From the NCBI GenBank assembly GCA_910578995.1, contig CAJTSY010000068.1:2485-8891 (forward strand): a DNA stretch of 6,407 bases, in the 5' to 3' direction. A program made the position numbers and the translations under genes. The DNA comes from an uncultured Acetatifactor sp. GTDB lineage: Bacteria; Bacillota; Clostridia; Lachnospirales; Lachnospiraceae. The notes beneath the pieces were generated by a model. It was not told the DNA's origin. It worked only from the letters and a program-made list of their open reading frames with translations, and did no database searches. This document shows, one piece after another, positions 1 to 6,122 of the stretch. Each line of letters opens with the position of its first letter. Positions within the stretch are counted from its first letter, which is position 1.

Positions 1-2078
1 GCAAATTTCTCATTCCGGAAAGTTTTCCTATACCCCATCCTGTCCATGTACTCCATCAGCAGAATCCATTTGGGATCCTCCTCCATACTCCTGCGCGCTT
101 CCTCCGAAAGCGGAAACAGGGAGAACTCGCCCGCTTCTTCCTCCAGGTATAATCCATAGGCATCCTCCAGGATAACTACCGGTTTCTCTGCCCCCTTTTC
201 CCGAACCATTGCCTCCTGTTCCGCAAGGTCACTTTCCATGGTCTTCAAACTGTAAGAGTCCAGATCACTCCATGGATTAAAGGCGGAGGGCATCTGCAGA
301 TAGTAGGACAGGGCCGGTATCTTACCATACAGTATGACTTCCTTTCCCTCAAACCCGTTTTCATTGGCATAACCGCTCAGCTCCGTCATCCACTGGGCCT
401 TCCCTGGCTCCATCCTGATATTTTTTAACACGGCATTGTTATATACATAAGCATCCGCCCCCTGTATGCCGGTGGACTCCGCAAACACAAACCTGGCTCC
501 GAACAGCCCAAACTGGAACAGGCACAGCCCTGTCACGGTTATCAGAATTCCCTTCACCGGAAAAACGGAAAGCACCAGTCCCTTCCCGGCCTTTACGTCC
601 CCCGCATACCGCAGAAACCGCCAGCATTCCCATAATGTATAGGGCGCCGCCACAAACAGATTGTTCAGACTGGGAAAGATACCGTTATTCCCCCCAATGG
701 AAGTCAGAAAAATAACCAGTATCAGCATGCCGCTGACCAGTTTCTCCTCCCTGGGACTGTTCCTGTGAAAGATGCGGATAATGGCAATCAACATGGTCAG
801 CATCAGGAATATGGGGCCCGGATGCCAGATAGAATCATAGCTGTAATACAAAAAGGAAAAGAATTCCCTCTGGTACAGCCACACCACCGTGGCAGCGCAC
901 ACACCTCCCCACAGTATCCTTACGGCCGTGGGAATGCGGACCAGGGCTGTCAGCATGGTCAGTACCAGGAATATGGCCCATGAGTGCCAGACGGAGTAAT
1001 GGCCGTCGTGCAAAAAGGAAAAGAAATCCCTCTGGTACAGCCACACTGCCAGAGCGGCACACACACTTCCCCAGAGTATCCTTACGGACACGGGAAACAG
1101 CCGGGCAGTAGCGGATCCGGGCCTCTTCTCCCTGAAAGCAGTACACACCGCGTACAGCTTCTCCACCCAGGCGGCCACTGCAAACAGCGCCACACCGCCC
1201 AACAGAATCACCCCTATACGCACCACCCAGTACATGCTTTCCACATAGCGGCCTATGATCCCCATGACCATAGCTGTAGGTTTGTAGTCAACAGCTTTAT
1301 CCGTCATGGAAAACAGCCTTCCGATCCCCCCTATATATTCACTGATTCCATAGCGGATATGGATATATAAAAACAGCACGGCAAGCGAGGCGGCATACCC
1401 CAGAAGGCACCATCCGGTATGGCGGATGGCTCTCTTCCAGAATCCGGATTTTCCTCCCTCCCCCCGCCTTTCCTCCCGCCACAGGATGAAGTCATAGGCC
1501 CATACCGCCAGAATCATGGCCGCCTCCGTCAGATTGGGAAAACGCACCAGTACATTTGCCCCCAGAAAAATCCCCGCCCCCACCAGACAGCCCCTTCTCT
1601 CCCGGGTAAGCCCGGTGTACAGCAGGATAAAAGCTGCCAGGAAGAACAGATAGGTCAGATAATTATATAATGCCGCAGTAGGACACCAGCACAGGCTGAG
1701 CGCCGTCATTTCACCCAGGAAGGCGATTCCCACGGGCATGTTCAGCTTCCTGGTACAGAAAAAATAACCCGTCAGGGCCAGCGCGCCGGCAAACAGCCCG
1801 GTATACAGGTTCATGCCCATCAGGGTATCCGCCTGGGGAAGCTTTGTGAGGAAATTTCCTGCCGCAGTAGCCAGGTACGTGGAAAAAAGCCACATGGGAT
1901 CCATATGCCTGGTTCCCATATACTGGAAATTGGCATAGTGGTACCCGGTATCCCAGAAATCTATCCCCCATGCAATATGGCGCAGCGGATAAAAAGCCAG
2001 AACCACAATCAGCAGATTTTCCACCACTCTGCCCCACTGCCCTGCTGCCCTGTATGTCTTCCTGTTCTGTACTGCCAT
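1..2078 (-). CDS. Multi-pass membrane protein, GT-C glycosyltransferase-like; 3' end cut by window edge
   Basis: I translated this frame by hand from ATG 2078 to the left edge: 692 codons with no stop. An in-frame TAA lies two codons upstream and GGAGG ends 9 nt before the ATG, so the start is secure. TM1 is around residues 20-38. The first outside loop holds GIDFWDTGYHYANF (38-51), with acidic D40 and D43 placed as in GT-C enzymes, which use lipid-phosphate sugar donors. Many hydrophobic helices follow up to about residue 515. The last 170 or so residues look soluble (VILYGKIPALSYYL, FNPWSDLDSY, KPVVILED), like the extracytoplasmic tail of such proteins. Residues 332-385 and 386-439 are a tandem duplication. 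The last visible residues suggest that little is missing. No exact family, donor or acceptor is claimed; a membrane protein without transferase activity is possible. It lies downstream of an acyltransferase gene, which fits surface-glycan work. Confidence 0.85.
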   Translation of the reverse strand, partial: MAVQNRKTYRAAGQWGRVVENLLIVVLAFYPLRHIAWGIDFWDTGYHYANFQYMGTRHMDPMWLFSTYLATAAGNFLTKLPQADTLMGMNLYTGLFAGALALTGYFFCTRKLNMPVGIAFLGEMTALSLCWCPTAALYNYLTYLFFLAAFILLYTGLTRERRGCLVGAGIFLGANVLVRFPNLTEAAMILAVWAYDFILWREERRGEGGKSGFWKRAIRHTGWCLLGYAASLAVLFLYIHIRYGISEYIGGIGRLFSMTDKAVDYKPTAMVMGIIGRYVESMYWVVRIGVILLGGVALFAVAAWVEKLYAVCTAFREKRPGSATARLFPVSVRILWGSVCAALAVWLYQRDFFSFLHDGHYSVWHSWAIFLVLTMLTALVRIPTAVRILWGGVCAATVVWLYQREFFSFLYYSYDSIWHPGPIFLMLTMLIAIIRIFHRNSPREEKLVSGMLILVIFLTSIGGNNGIFPSLNNLFVAAPYTLWECWRFLRYAGDVKAGKGLVLSVFPVKGILITVTGLCLFQFGLFGARFVFAESTGIQGADAYVYNNAVLKNIRMEPGKAQWMTELSGYANENGFEGKEVILYGKIPALSYYLQMPSAFNPWSDLDSYSLKTMESDLAEQEAMVREKGAEKPVVILEDAYGLYLEEEAGEFSLFPLSEEARRSMEEDPKWILLMEYMDRMGYRKTFRNEKF
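762..1085 (-). repeat. In-frame tandem duplication, 2 x 162 bp (54 codons), inside the GT-C-like gene
   Basis: Copy 1 is 1085..924 and copy 2 is 923..762. They align over all 54 codons without a gap. By hand count 34 of 54 residues are identical (63%), with about 73% base identity. Both copies begin VRILWG and share VWLYQR, FFSFL, IFL and LTML. They differ most at unit positions 26-30 (HDGHY against YYSYD) and in the last three residues. Each unit appears to hold two membrane segments, so a duplication would keep the topology of the rest of the protein. Confidence 0.9.
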
Positions 2079-2245
2079 CTCTTACTTCCTCCGCTCCTTC
2101 TCTCTCCTCCTGCCCTGCCTGCCGGCTCTGTCCATCCGCCCGACAGCCGTTCCTCTGCCTACCGCACTTTCCGCTGGCAGTCTCCGTCAATCCTGTGCGT
2201 CCGCCTCTTTACTCTGCCGTCCCGGCAGGCGAATCCTGCCTTCCG
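2079..2245 (-). other. 167-nt gap between acyltransferase and GT-C-like genes
   Basis: The minus strand here is purine-rich and shows no promoter I can support. Just after the acyltransferase stop, GGCAGG-ATTCG-CCTGCC (2240..2224) forms a perfect 6-bp stem with a 5-nt loop. It overlaps an alternative hairpin CTGCC-GGGAC-GGCAG. Neither is followed by a U-run, so neither is an ordinary intrinsic terminator, and transcription probably continues into the next gene. Confidence 0.45.
2088..2092 (-). promoter_or_regulatory. Ribosome binding site of the GT-C-like gene
   Basis: GGAGG stands 9 nt before ATG 2078. Together with the in-frame TAA just upstream of the ATG, it fixes the start of the large membrane protein. 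Confidence 0.7.
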
Positions 2246-3451
2246 TCACTCTTCCCTGAACGCCTGATCTGTCCTGCCTATTTTGTCAAACAGCTTCCTG
2301 CACGGAGACAGATGTTCCAGTCCGCGGCGCAGTATGCGGAAAAGGCCCTGCCCTGCCATTTCCACCGCAATGCCGCAGGCAAACACACACAGAACCGCCG
2401 CTGCCGTCCCAAACAGCAGAACTGCTATGGATACAGCCCCTCCCCCCTGCACGGCTGCCTCCACCGCCTCCGCCCCCAACCACTTCTGCCAGGTATAGCG
2501 CAGTCCCAGATTCTCATGAAGCAGGTACACGCCGAGGGTGCAGGGCGCGATCCGGTTAATGATCCCTGCCGCCCTTCCCGTTATCTTCATCCTGTAAAAG
2601 GCCGCAAACAGTCCCGCCGCCGCCAGAAACGGCAGAATATGGTTATACTCCTGAAACAGATGGAGTACATGGCTCAGGCTTCCTGTCCTCAGATAAATGC
2701 CGTGCAGAACCATGGTTCCCCCAAAAATCAGCATACAGCATCCCACATACAGCCCGGCCCCCATCCCTTTTTTCTCGAAAAGGATGCACCCGAACCGCCT
2801 CATATAGACCGCGGAGAGAAACACACACAGATACCAGAGACAGTCATACCCCACTCTGTCCATCTCAAACCGAACCGGAAAAATACTTTTCAGAAAACAG
2901 AAATTGAACAGCAGCAGGCCCAGGGCTGTCTGAAGTTGCCGCTTCGTCATGCGCCCGGCCGCCACCCCCACGAAAGGAAGCAGCAGATACAGAAACACAT
3001 AGGCTGTCATGAACCAGTAATGCTCCATGGACACCGGAAACAGAAGGGTCAGCAGGTAGTGGGTGTCAAAAACCGTTTCCCGCATAACCCCGGTGACGGC
3101 TCCCAACAGCCCGAATGTCACGGAATAAGCCCACACCTGCAGCCATAATCCGACCAGACGGCTCAGCCGGAAAGAGGATGTACCCAGAAAATAGCCGCTG
3201 ATAAACATGTATACATTCACCGCCACGATGCAGAAACTCTCCAACAGCCACGCAGCCGTACCACCGGTTCCAAAGCTTTCCCCTGCCAGGTCCGGCAGCA
3301 GATTTCCCTTTCCCAGATAATGCAGCGCTACCACCATCATCATAGCCACGCAGCGAAGCAGTTCCAGGTTTGCCATCCGCTCCCGTTTTCCTGTGGGACT
3401 GCTCTTTGTGTCCGTATAATGATTGTTTCCCGTTATCCCTGTGTGTTCCAT
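2246..3451 (-). CDS. Integral membrane acyltransferase, Acyltransferase_3 (OafA/WecH-like) family
   Basis: This 401-residue protein is of usual length for the membrane O-acyltransferase family, which moves acyl groups (often acetyl) onto surface sugars or other exported molecules. After a polar N-tail of about 27 residues comes NLELLRCVAMMMVVALHY (28-45), with R33 and the expected catalytic H44. Further family marks are NVYMFISGYF (79-88), HYWFMTAYVFLYLLLPF (144-160) and TLGVYLLHEN (305-314). I judge about ten membrane segments by eye. The tail after residue 375 is basic and probably cytoplasmic. The start is supported by GGAGG 6 nt upstream; Met26 is a weaker alternative. A promoter lies just upstream and the GT-C-like gene follows on the same strand, suggesting a two-gene surface-glycan unit. 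The acceptor cannot be read from sequence. Confidence 0.9.
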   Translation of the reverse strand: MEHTGITGNNHYTDTKSSPTGKRERMANLELLRCVAMMMVVALHYLGKGNLLPDLAGESFGTGGTAAWLLESFCIVAVNVYMFISGYFLGTSSFRLSRLVGLWLQVWAYSVTFGLLGAVTGVMRETVFDTHYLLTLLFPVSMEHYWFMTAYVFLYLLLPFVGVAAGRMTKRQLQTALGLLLFNFCFLKSIFPVRFEMDRVGYDCLWYLCVFLSAVYMRRFGCILFEKKGMGAGLYVGCCMLIFGGTMVLHGIYLRTGSLSHVLHLFQEYNHILPFLAAAGLFAAFYRMKITGRAAGIINRIAPCTLGVYLLHENLGLRYTWQKWLGAEAVEAAVQGGGAVSIAVLLFGTAAAVLCVFACGIAVEMAGQGLFRILRRGLEHLSPCRKLFDKIGRTDQAFREE

Positions 3452-3487
3452 AAACAGCCTCCCGCAAACAGCCCTGTATACTGCCTC

Positions 3488-3516
3488 ATTATAGCATCAT
3501 TGCCGATTCATTTCAA
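3488..3516 (-). promoter_or_regulatory. Sigma-A type promoter for the acyltransferase gene
   Basis: TTGAAA (3516..3511) and TATAAT (3493..3488) are separated by exactly 17 bp and precede ATG 3451 by about 37 nt. The DNA upstream of the -35 is AT-rich. This implies that the acyltransferase gene is transcribed on its own and does not depend on read-through from the Uma2 gene. I see no strong terminator between the Uma2 stop and this promoter. Confidence 0.8.
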
Positions 3517-3557
3517 TGAAGTTATAAAATATTAAACTATGGAACCAGGCTATAGAA

Positions 3558-4166
3558 TTAGGCCAGATACTCATGAAGTTTCCGAAGATCCAGTTCCAGC
3601 TCTGTCAGGATTCCCGACTTCACAATATCGGAAAATTCATAAGCCGCCGGCTCCTCCTGCCCTTCTCCAAAATGATATACCATTACCGCCTCCTTCACCG
3701 GATCAATAATCCAGTACTCCCTGACCCCGGCGCTTCTGTAAGCCTCCAGTTTCCTCCGGTAATCCATGGTCACACTGGAAGGAGACACTACCTCCAAAGC
3801 CCAGTCAGGCGCTCCGTGGCACCCCTGGTCATCCAACTTATCCCTGTCGCAGACCACGATCACATCCGGTTCCACGTAATTCCAGATATCCTTTTTCAGA
3901 AAGACCGCAAAGGGGGAAATATCCACCTCGCACCTGCCACCCTTTTTCATGATGTGGTTAAAAATCATGTTATACAGCCATCCCGCTGTTTTCTGGTGCC
4001 GCCGGGTGGGAGTGGCCATCATGAACATTTCCCCGTCGATCAGTTCCGCCCTTTCGCCTTCCGGCAGGGCCATAATGTCGTATATCGTATGCATATTCCC
4101 TCCTGTCATCAATGCGCGCAGGATACCCTGTACATAGATCATTTGTCTTCTGGCTGCCTGTTCCAT
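3558..4166 (-). CDS. Uma2 family (DUF820) PD-(D/E)XK nuclease-like protein
   Basis: From ATG 4166 this is 202 residues; from the internal ATG at 4094 (Met25) it is 178. It matches the Uma2/DUF820 layout: ERAELIDGEMFMM (38-50), a histidine in TRRHQ (54-58), SPFAVFL (84-90), EPDVIVVCD (99-107), DWALEVVSPSS (121-131), K139 in YRRKLEAYR, and GVREYWIIDP (147-156). D101, E125 and K139 are the likely nuclease-fold active-site residues. The family is called an endonuclease from its fold; substrate and cell role are unknown. GGAGG sits 5 nt before ATG 4166 and 4 nt before ATG 4094. Family alignment begins around residue 26, which favours the short form, while the slightly better RBS spacing favours the long one. 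I list the long frame. It has its own consensus promoter and no obvious partner gene. Confidence 0.88.
   Translation of the reverse strand: MEQAARRQMIYVQGILRALMTGGNMHTIYDIMALPEGERAELIDGEMFMMATPTRRHQKTAGWLYNMIFNHIMKKGGRCEVDISPFAVFLKKDIWNYVEPDVIVVCDRDKLDDQGCHGAPDWALEVVSPSSVTMDYRRKLEAYRSAGVREYWIIDPVKEAVMVYHFGEGQEEPAAYEFSDIVKSGILTELELDLRKLHEYLA
4098..4104 (-). promoter_or_regulatory. Internal ribosome binding site for a possible short Uma2 start
   Basis: AGGAGGG followed by AAT and ATG 4094 lies inside the long reading frame, at codons 21-24. It would start a 178-residue protein with N-terminus MHTIYDIMALPEGERAE, close to where the family homology begins. Whether it is used in place of, or together with, the start at 4166 cannot be settled from sequence. 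Confidence 0.55.
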
Positions 4167-4194
4167 AGATTCCTCCTTTTCCGGCAGAAGACAA
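4143..4194 (-). repeat. 10-bp perfect inverted repeat around the upstream Uma2 start
   Basis: TTGTCTTCTG (4194..4185) is the exact reverse complement of CAGAAGACAA (4152..4143). The 32-nt loop holds GGAGG (4176..4172) and ATG 4166. The 3' arm lies in codons 5-8 of the long Uma2 form. In RNA this would put the upstream ribosome site in a hairpin loop while leaving the internal start outside. A repeat of this size can arise by chance in a window this long, so a role is only a suggestion. Confidence 0.45.
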
Positions 4195-4244
4195 CAAAAA
4201 GACTCCTGCCATATTCATAAATTCAGTTTCATTCCGTGAGTAAG

Positions 4245-4285
4245 ATGGCAGAATGTGCCATGAATGTACAACAGATATCATGTAC
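4245..4285 (-). repeat. Two inverted repeats in the Uma2 leader
   Basis: GTACA-N10-TGTAC (4285..4266) and ATGGCA-CATTC-TGCCAT (4261..4245) lie side by side, about 20-60 nt downstream of the expected transcription start. They could be repressor operators or small RNA stem-loops. Nothing in the window encodes an obvious regulator, so their role is open. Confidence 0.4.
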
Positions 4286-4312
4286 GTTTCATTGATTACT
4301 CTTGATAAACCC

Positions 4313-4341
4313 ATTATACTCTGTCATCAGTCAAATGTCAA
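4313..4341 (-). promoter_or_regulatory. Exact-consensus sigma-A promoter for the Uma2 gene
   Basis: TTGACA (4341..4336), a 17-bp spacer and TATAAT (4318..4313) match the consensus at all twelve core bases. The DNA upstream (4342-4420) is AT-rich and could help as an UP-like element. Transcription would start near 4306, giving a leader of about 140 nt before ATG 4166. Such a strong core usually means high basal expression unless it is repressed, and the dyads just downstream are possible sites for that. Confidence 0.85.
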
Positions 4342-4420
4342 TGAAGAATTTGTGTGCTTTATCGAATTTTTATATGTGAATTATCAAAAATTATCAGAAG
4401 ACAAGCAAGCGATTAACGTT

Positions 4421-4457
4421 TAAAAATATCCCCGGTCCGGACAGGCCGGAACCGGGG
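4421..4457 (-). terminator. Intrinsic terminator of the trpB2 transcript
   Basis: About 50 nt after the trpB2 stop, the minus strand forms a GC-rich hairpin (4457..4430) with arms beginning CCCCGGTTCCGG and ending CCGGACCGGGG. It has about nine continuous pairs including one wobble, and is followed by ATATTTTTA. The T-run is present only in the minus-strand reading, so it ends trpB2 and separates it from the Uma2 promoter. Confidence 0.85.
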
Positions 4458-4506
4458 TCTTCCATTTTCCAGATACCAGGAGCTGTAACATTCTGCCGTT
4501 AAGCGC

Positions 4507-5895
4507 CTACTCCACTTTCGGAAGTTTGTTGCGGTACACTTCCAGTTCCGCGTCAGTGGGGATATAGTCATCCATCTGGCCGTCATGGAATTTTCCATAA
4601 GCCACCATATCAAAATATCCCGTGCCTGTGAGGCCGAACAGAATGGTTTTCTCTTCCCCTGTCTCCCTGCATTTTACAGCCTCGTCGATGGCCACGCGGA
4701 TGGCATGGGAGCTTTCAGGGGCAGGAAGGATTCCCTCCACCCTTGCAAAATATTCCGCCGCCTCAAACACTTCCGTCTGCTTTACGCTGGTGGCTTCCAT
4801 CAACCCCTGATGGTAAAGCTCTGAAAGGGTGGAACTCATGCCGTGGTAGCGCAGTCCCCCTGCATGGTTGGCCGAAGGGATAAAATCGCTGCCCAGGGTG
4901 TACATCTTGGCAAGAGGGCAGACCATGCCGGTATCACAGAAGTCGTAGGCATACACCCCTCTCGTCAGGCTGGGGCAGGAAGCGGGCTCAACGGCGATGA
5001 TACGGTAGTCGGCCTCCCCGCGGAGCTTTTCCCCCATAAACGGAGCGATGAGTCCGCCAAGATTGGAGCCTCCCCCCGCACAGCCGATAATGAGATCCGG
5101 TTTCACGCCATATTTATCGAGGGCCGTTTTGGTTTCCAGGCCGATGACCGACTGGTGCAGAAGCACCTGGTTGAGCACGCTGCCCAGTACATAGCGGTAG
5201 CCCTCGCTGGACACTGCCGTTTCCACCGCCTCGGAAATAGCGCAGCCCAGACTTCCCGTGGTGCCGGGATGCTCCGCCAGAATCTTCCGCCCTACCTGGG
5301 TCTCCATGGAAGGGGAAGGTGTGACGGAGGCCCCGTAGGTGCGCATGACCTCACGGCGGAAGGGCTTCTGCTCATAGGAGCATTTTACCATATACACCTT
5401 GCATTCCAGCCCCAGGTAAGCGCAGGCCATGGAAAGCGCGGTGCCCCACTGTCCCGCCCCGGTCTCCGTGGTCACACCCTTCAGCCCCTGCTTCTTGGCG
5501 TAATAGGCCTGGGCGATGGCGGAATTCAGCTTATGGCTGCCGCTTGTGTTGTTGCCTTCAAACTTGTAGTAAATCTTGGCAGGAGTCCCCAGCTTTTCCT
5601 CCAGGCAGTAGGCCCGGACAAGGGGCGAAGGACGGTACATTTTGTAAAAATTACGGATTTCGTCCGGAATCTGGAAATATGCCGTGGTGTCGTCAAGCTC
5701 CTGCTTCACCAGTTCCTGGCAGAATACGCCTGACAGCTCCTGTTCCTTCATGGGCTGACAGGTGCCGGGATTCAGCAGCGGCGCCGGCTTTTTCTTCATG
5801 TCGGCGCGCAGGTTATACCATGCCCGGGGCATCTCGTTCTCACTCAGATAGATTTTATAAGGGATTTTTGCGGAATGCTCTTTTTCCATAGTCAT
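4507..5895 (-). CDS. trpB: TrpB-like PLP enzyme (TrpB2), tryptophan synthase beta chain
   Basis: This cytoplasmic PLP enzyme condenses indole with L-serine to make L-tryptophan. It belongs to the long TrpB2 group (TIGR01415/COG1350 type), shown by an N-terminal extension with WYNLRADM and by IPDEIRNFYKMYRPSPLVRA. Counting from ATG 5895 (462 residues), the PLP lysine is K122 in SGSHKLNSA, the catalytic glutamate is E144 in TETGAGQWG, the phosphate loop is GGGSN (274-278), and EGILPAPESSHA follows at 387-398. The start was chosen because GGAGG lies 8 nt before ATG 5895. An ATG at 5910 would overlap that site and has no RBS of its own. No trpA or other trp gene is present and a terminator follows, so it stands alone. 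That fits indole salvage, although other uses have been suggested for TrpB2. The C-terminal motif reads LTGTGYFD, where LSGHG is usual. Expression is governed by the upstream Trp T-box. Confidence 0.93.
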   Translation of the reverse strand: MTMEKEHSAKIPYKIYLSENEMPRAWYNLRADMKKKPAPLLNPGTCQPMKEQELSGVFCQELVKQELDDTTAYFQIPDEIRNFYKMYRPSPLVRAYCLEEKLGTPAKIYYKFEGNNTSGSHKLNSAIAQAYYAKKQGLKGVTTETGAGQWGTALSMACAYLGLECKVYMVKCSYEQKPFRREVMRTYGASVTPSPSMETQVGRKILAEHPGTTGSLGCAISEAVETAVSSEGYRYVLGSVLNQVLLHQSVIGLETKTALDKYGVKPDLIIGCAGGGSNLGGLIAPFMGEKLRGEADYRIIAVEPASCPSLTRGVYAYDFCDTGMVCPLAKMYTLGSDFIPSANHAGGLRYHGMSSTLSELYHQGLMEATSVKQTEVFEAAEYFARVEGILPAPESSHAIRVAIDEAVKCRETGEEKTILFGLTGTGYFDMVAYGKFHDGQMDDYIPTDAELEVYRNKLPKVE

Positions 5896-5903
5896 ACTTT
5901 TTT

Positions 5904-5908
5904 CCTCC
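5904..5908 (-). promoter_or_regulatory. Ribosome binding site deciding the trpB2 start
   Basis: GGAGG followed by eight bases (AAAAAAGT) precedes ATG 5895. The same GGAGG overlaps an earlier in-frame ATG at 5910, which would add MEEKS to the protein. The spacing makes 5895 the likely start. Confidence 0.75.
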
Positions 5909-5954
5909 ATATTTATTTTGGTCTGTTGATTACAGCCTGTTAATATTTTTATTC

Positions 5955-6020
5955 TTATGCCTGCCCTTCAGCGGCCTCTTCCTGGTCTTCCTCCGGGCGC
6001 CATCGTTTCGTCAGCAACAC
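5955..6020 (-). CDS. Possible 21-codon leader ORF between T-box and trpB2
   Basis: A GTG at 6020 is preceded by AAGGAGG with a 7-nt gap, as good a ribosome site as those of the real genes here. The frame runs 21 codons to TAA at 5957..5955. The peptide would begin MLLTKRW, is rich in Glu in the middle and ends AEGQA; it has one Trp codon (seventh). It lies after the T-box terminator and 59 nt before ATG 5895, so it would be translated only on read-through transcripts. It resembles no peptide I know. It may be a true leader peptide, a translational entry point, or chance in purine-rich DNA. Confidence 0.35.
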   Translation of the reverse strand: MLLTKRWRPEEDQEEAAEGQA

Positions 6021-6077
6021 AGCTTTTCCTCCTTCCCGCAAATCTTCCCAGTACTCCCTTCCGCCGGTTGAATGTGT

Positions 6078-6122
6078 AAAATAAAAAACGCCCCGACAGA
6101 AAAGAATGCTCTGTCAAGGACG
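6078..6122 (-). terminator. Regulated terminator of the T-box
   Basis: CGTCCTTGACAG (6122..6111) pairs with CTGTCGGGGCG (6099..6089) with one bulged T and two G-U pairs, followed by TTTTTTATTTT (6088..6078). The 5' arm includes the CCTT needed for the antiterminator, so the two structures exclude each other. Confidence 0.9.

Noticed and set aside
762..1085. CRISPR array or insertion-sequence remnant at the tandem repeat
   Set aside because: There are only two units, directly adjacent with no spacer, diverged and in codon register inside an open gene.
765..1370. Two similar plus-strand frames that look like a repeat protein family
   Set aside because: Their similarity is only the antisense image of the 54-codon duplication in the minus-strand gene.
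1711..2190. 159-codon minus-strand frame overlapping the start of the GT-C-like gene
   Set aside because: The membrane-protein frame from ATG 2078 has a good RBS and runs open for 692 codons. The overlapping frame is purine-rich noise in another register.
1970..3148. 392-codon open frame on the plus strand
   Set aside because: It lies antisense to the acyltransferase, which has clear family motifs, a promoter and an RBS. The plus-frame product is rich in Pro, His, Gln and Cys and resembles no fold, as expected for a shadow of a GC-rich gene.
3517..3557. Terminator after the Uma2 gene
   Set aside because: Only a short imperfect pairing of CTAT with ATAG and an AT-rich tail is visible; it is too weak to support as an intrinsic terminator.
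3573..4220. 215-codon open frame on the plus strand
   Set aside because: It is antisense to the Uma2 gene; there is no ribosome site or promoter on that strand, and its composition is that of a shadow frame.
4843..5733. 296-codon open frame on the plus strand
   Set aside because: It is fully antisense to trpB2, whose family match is beyond doubt; the plus-frame product has no recognisable motif.
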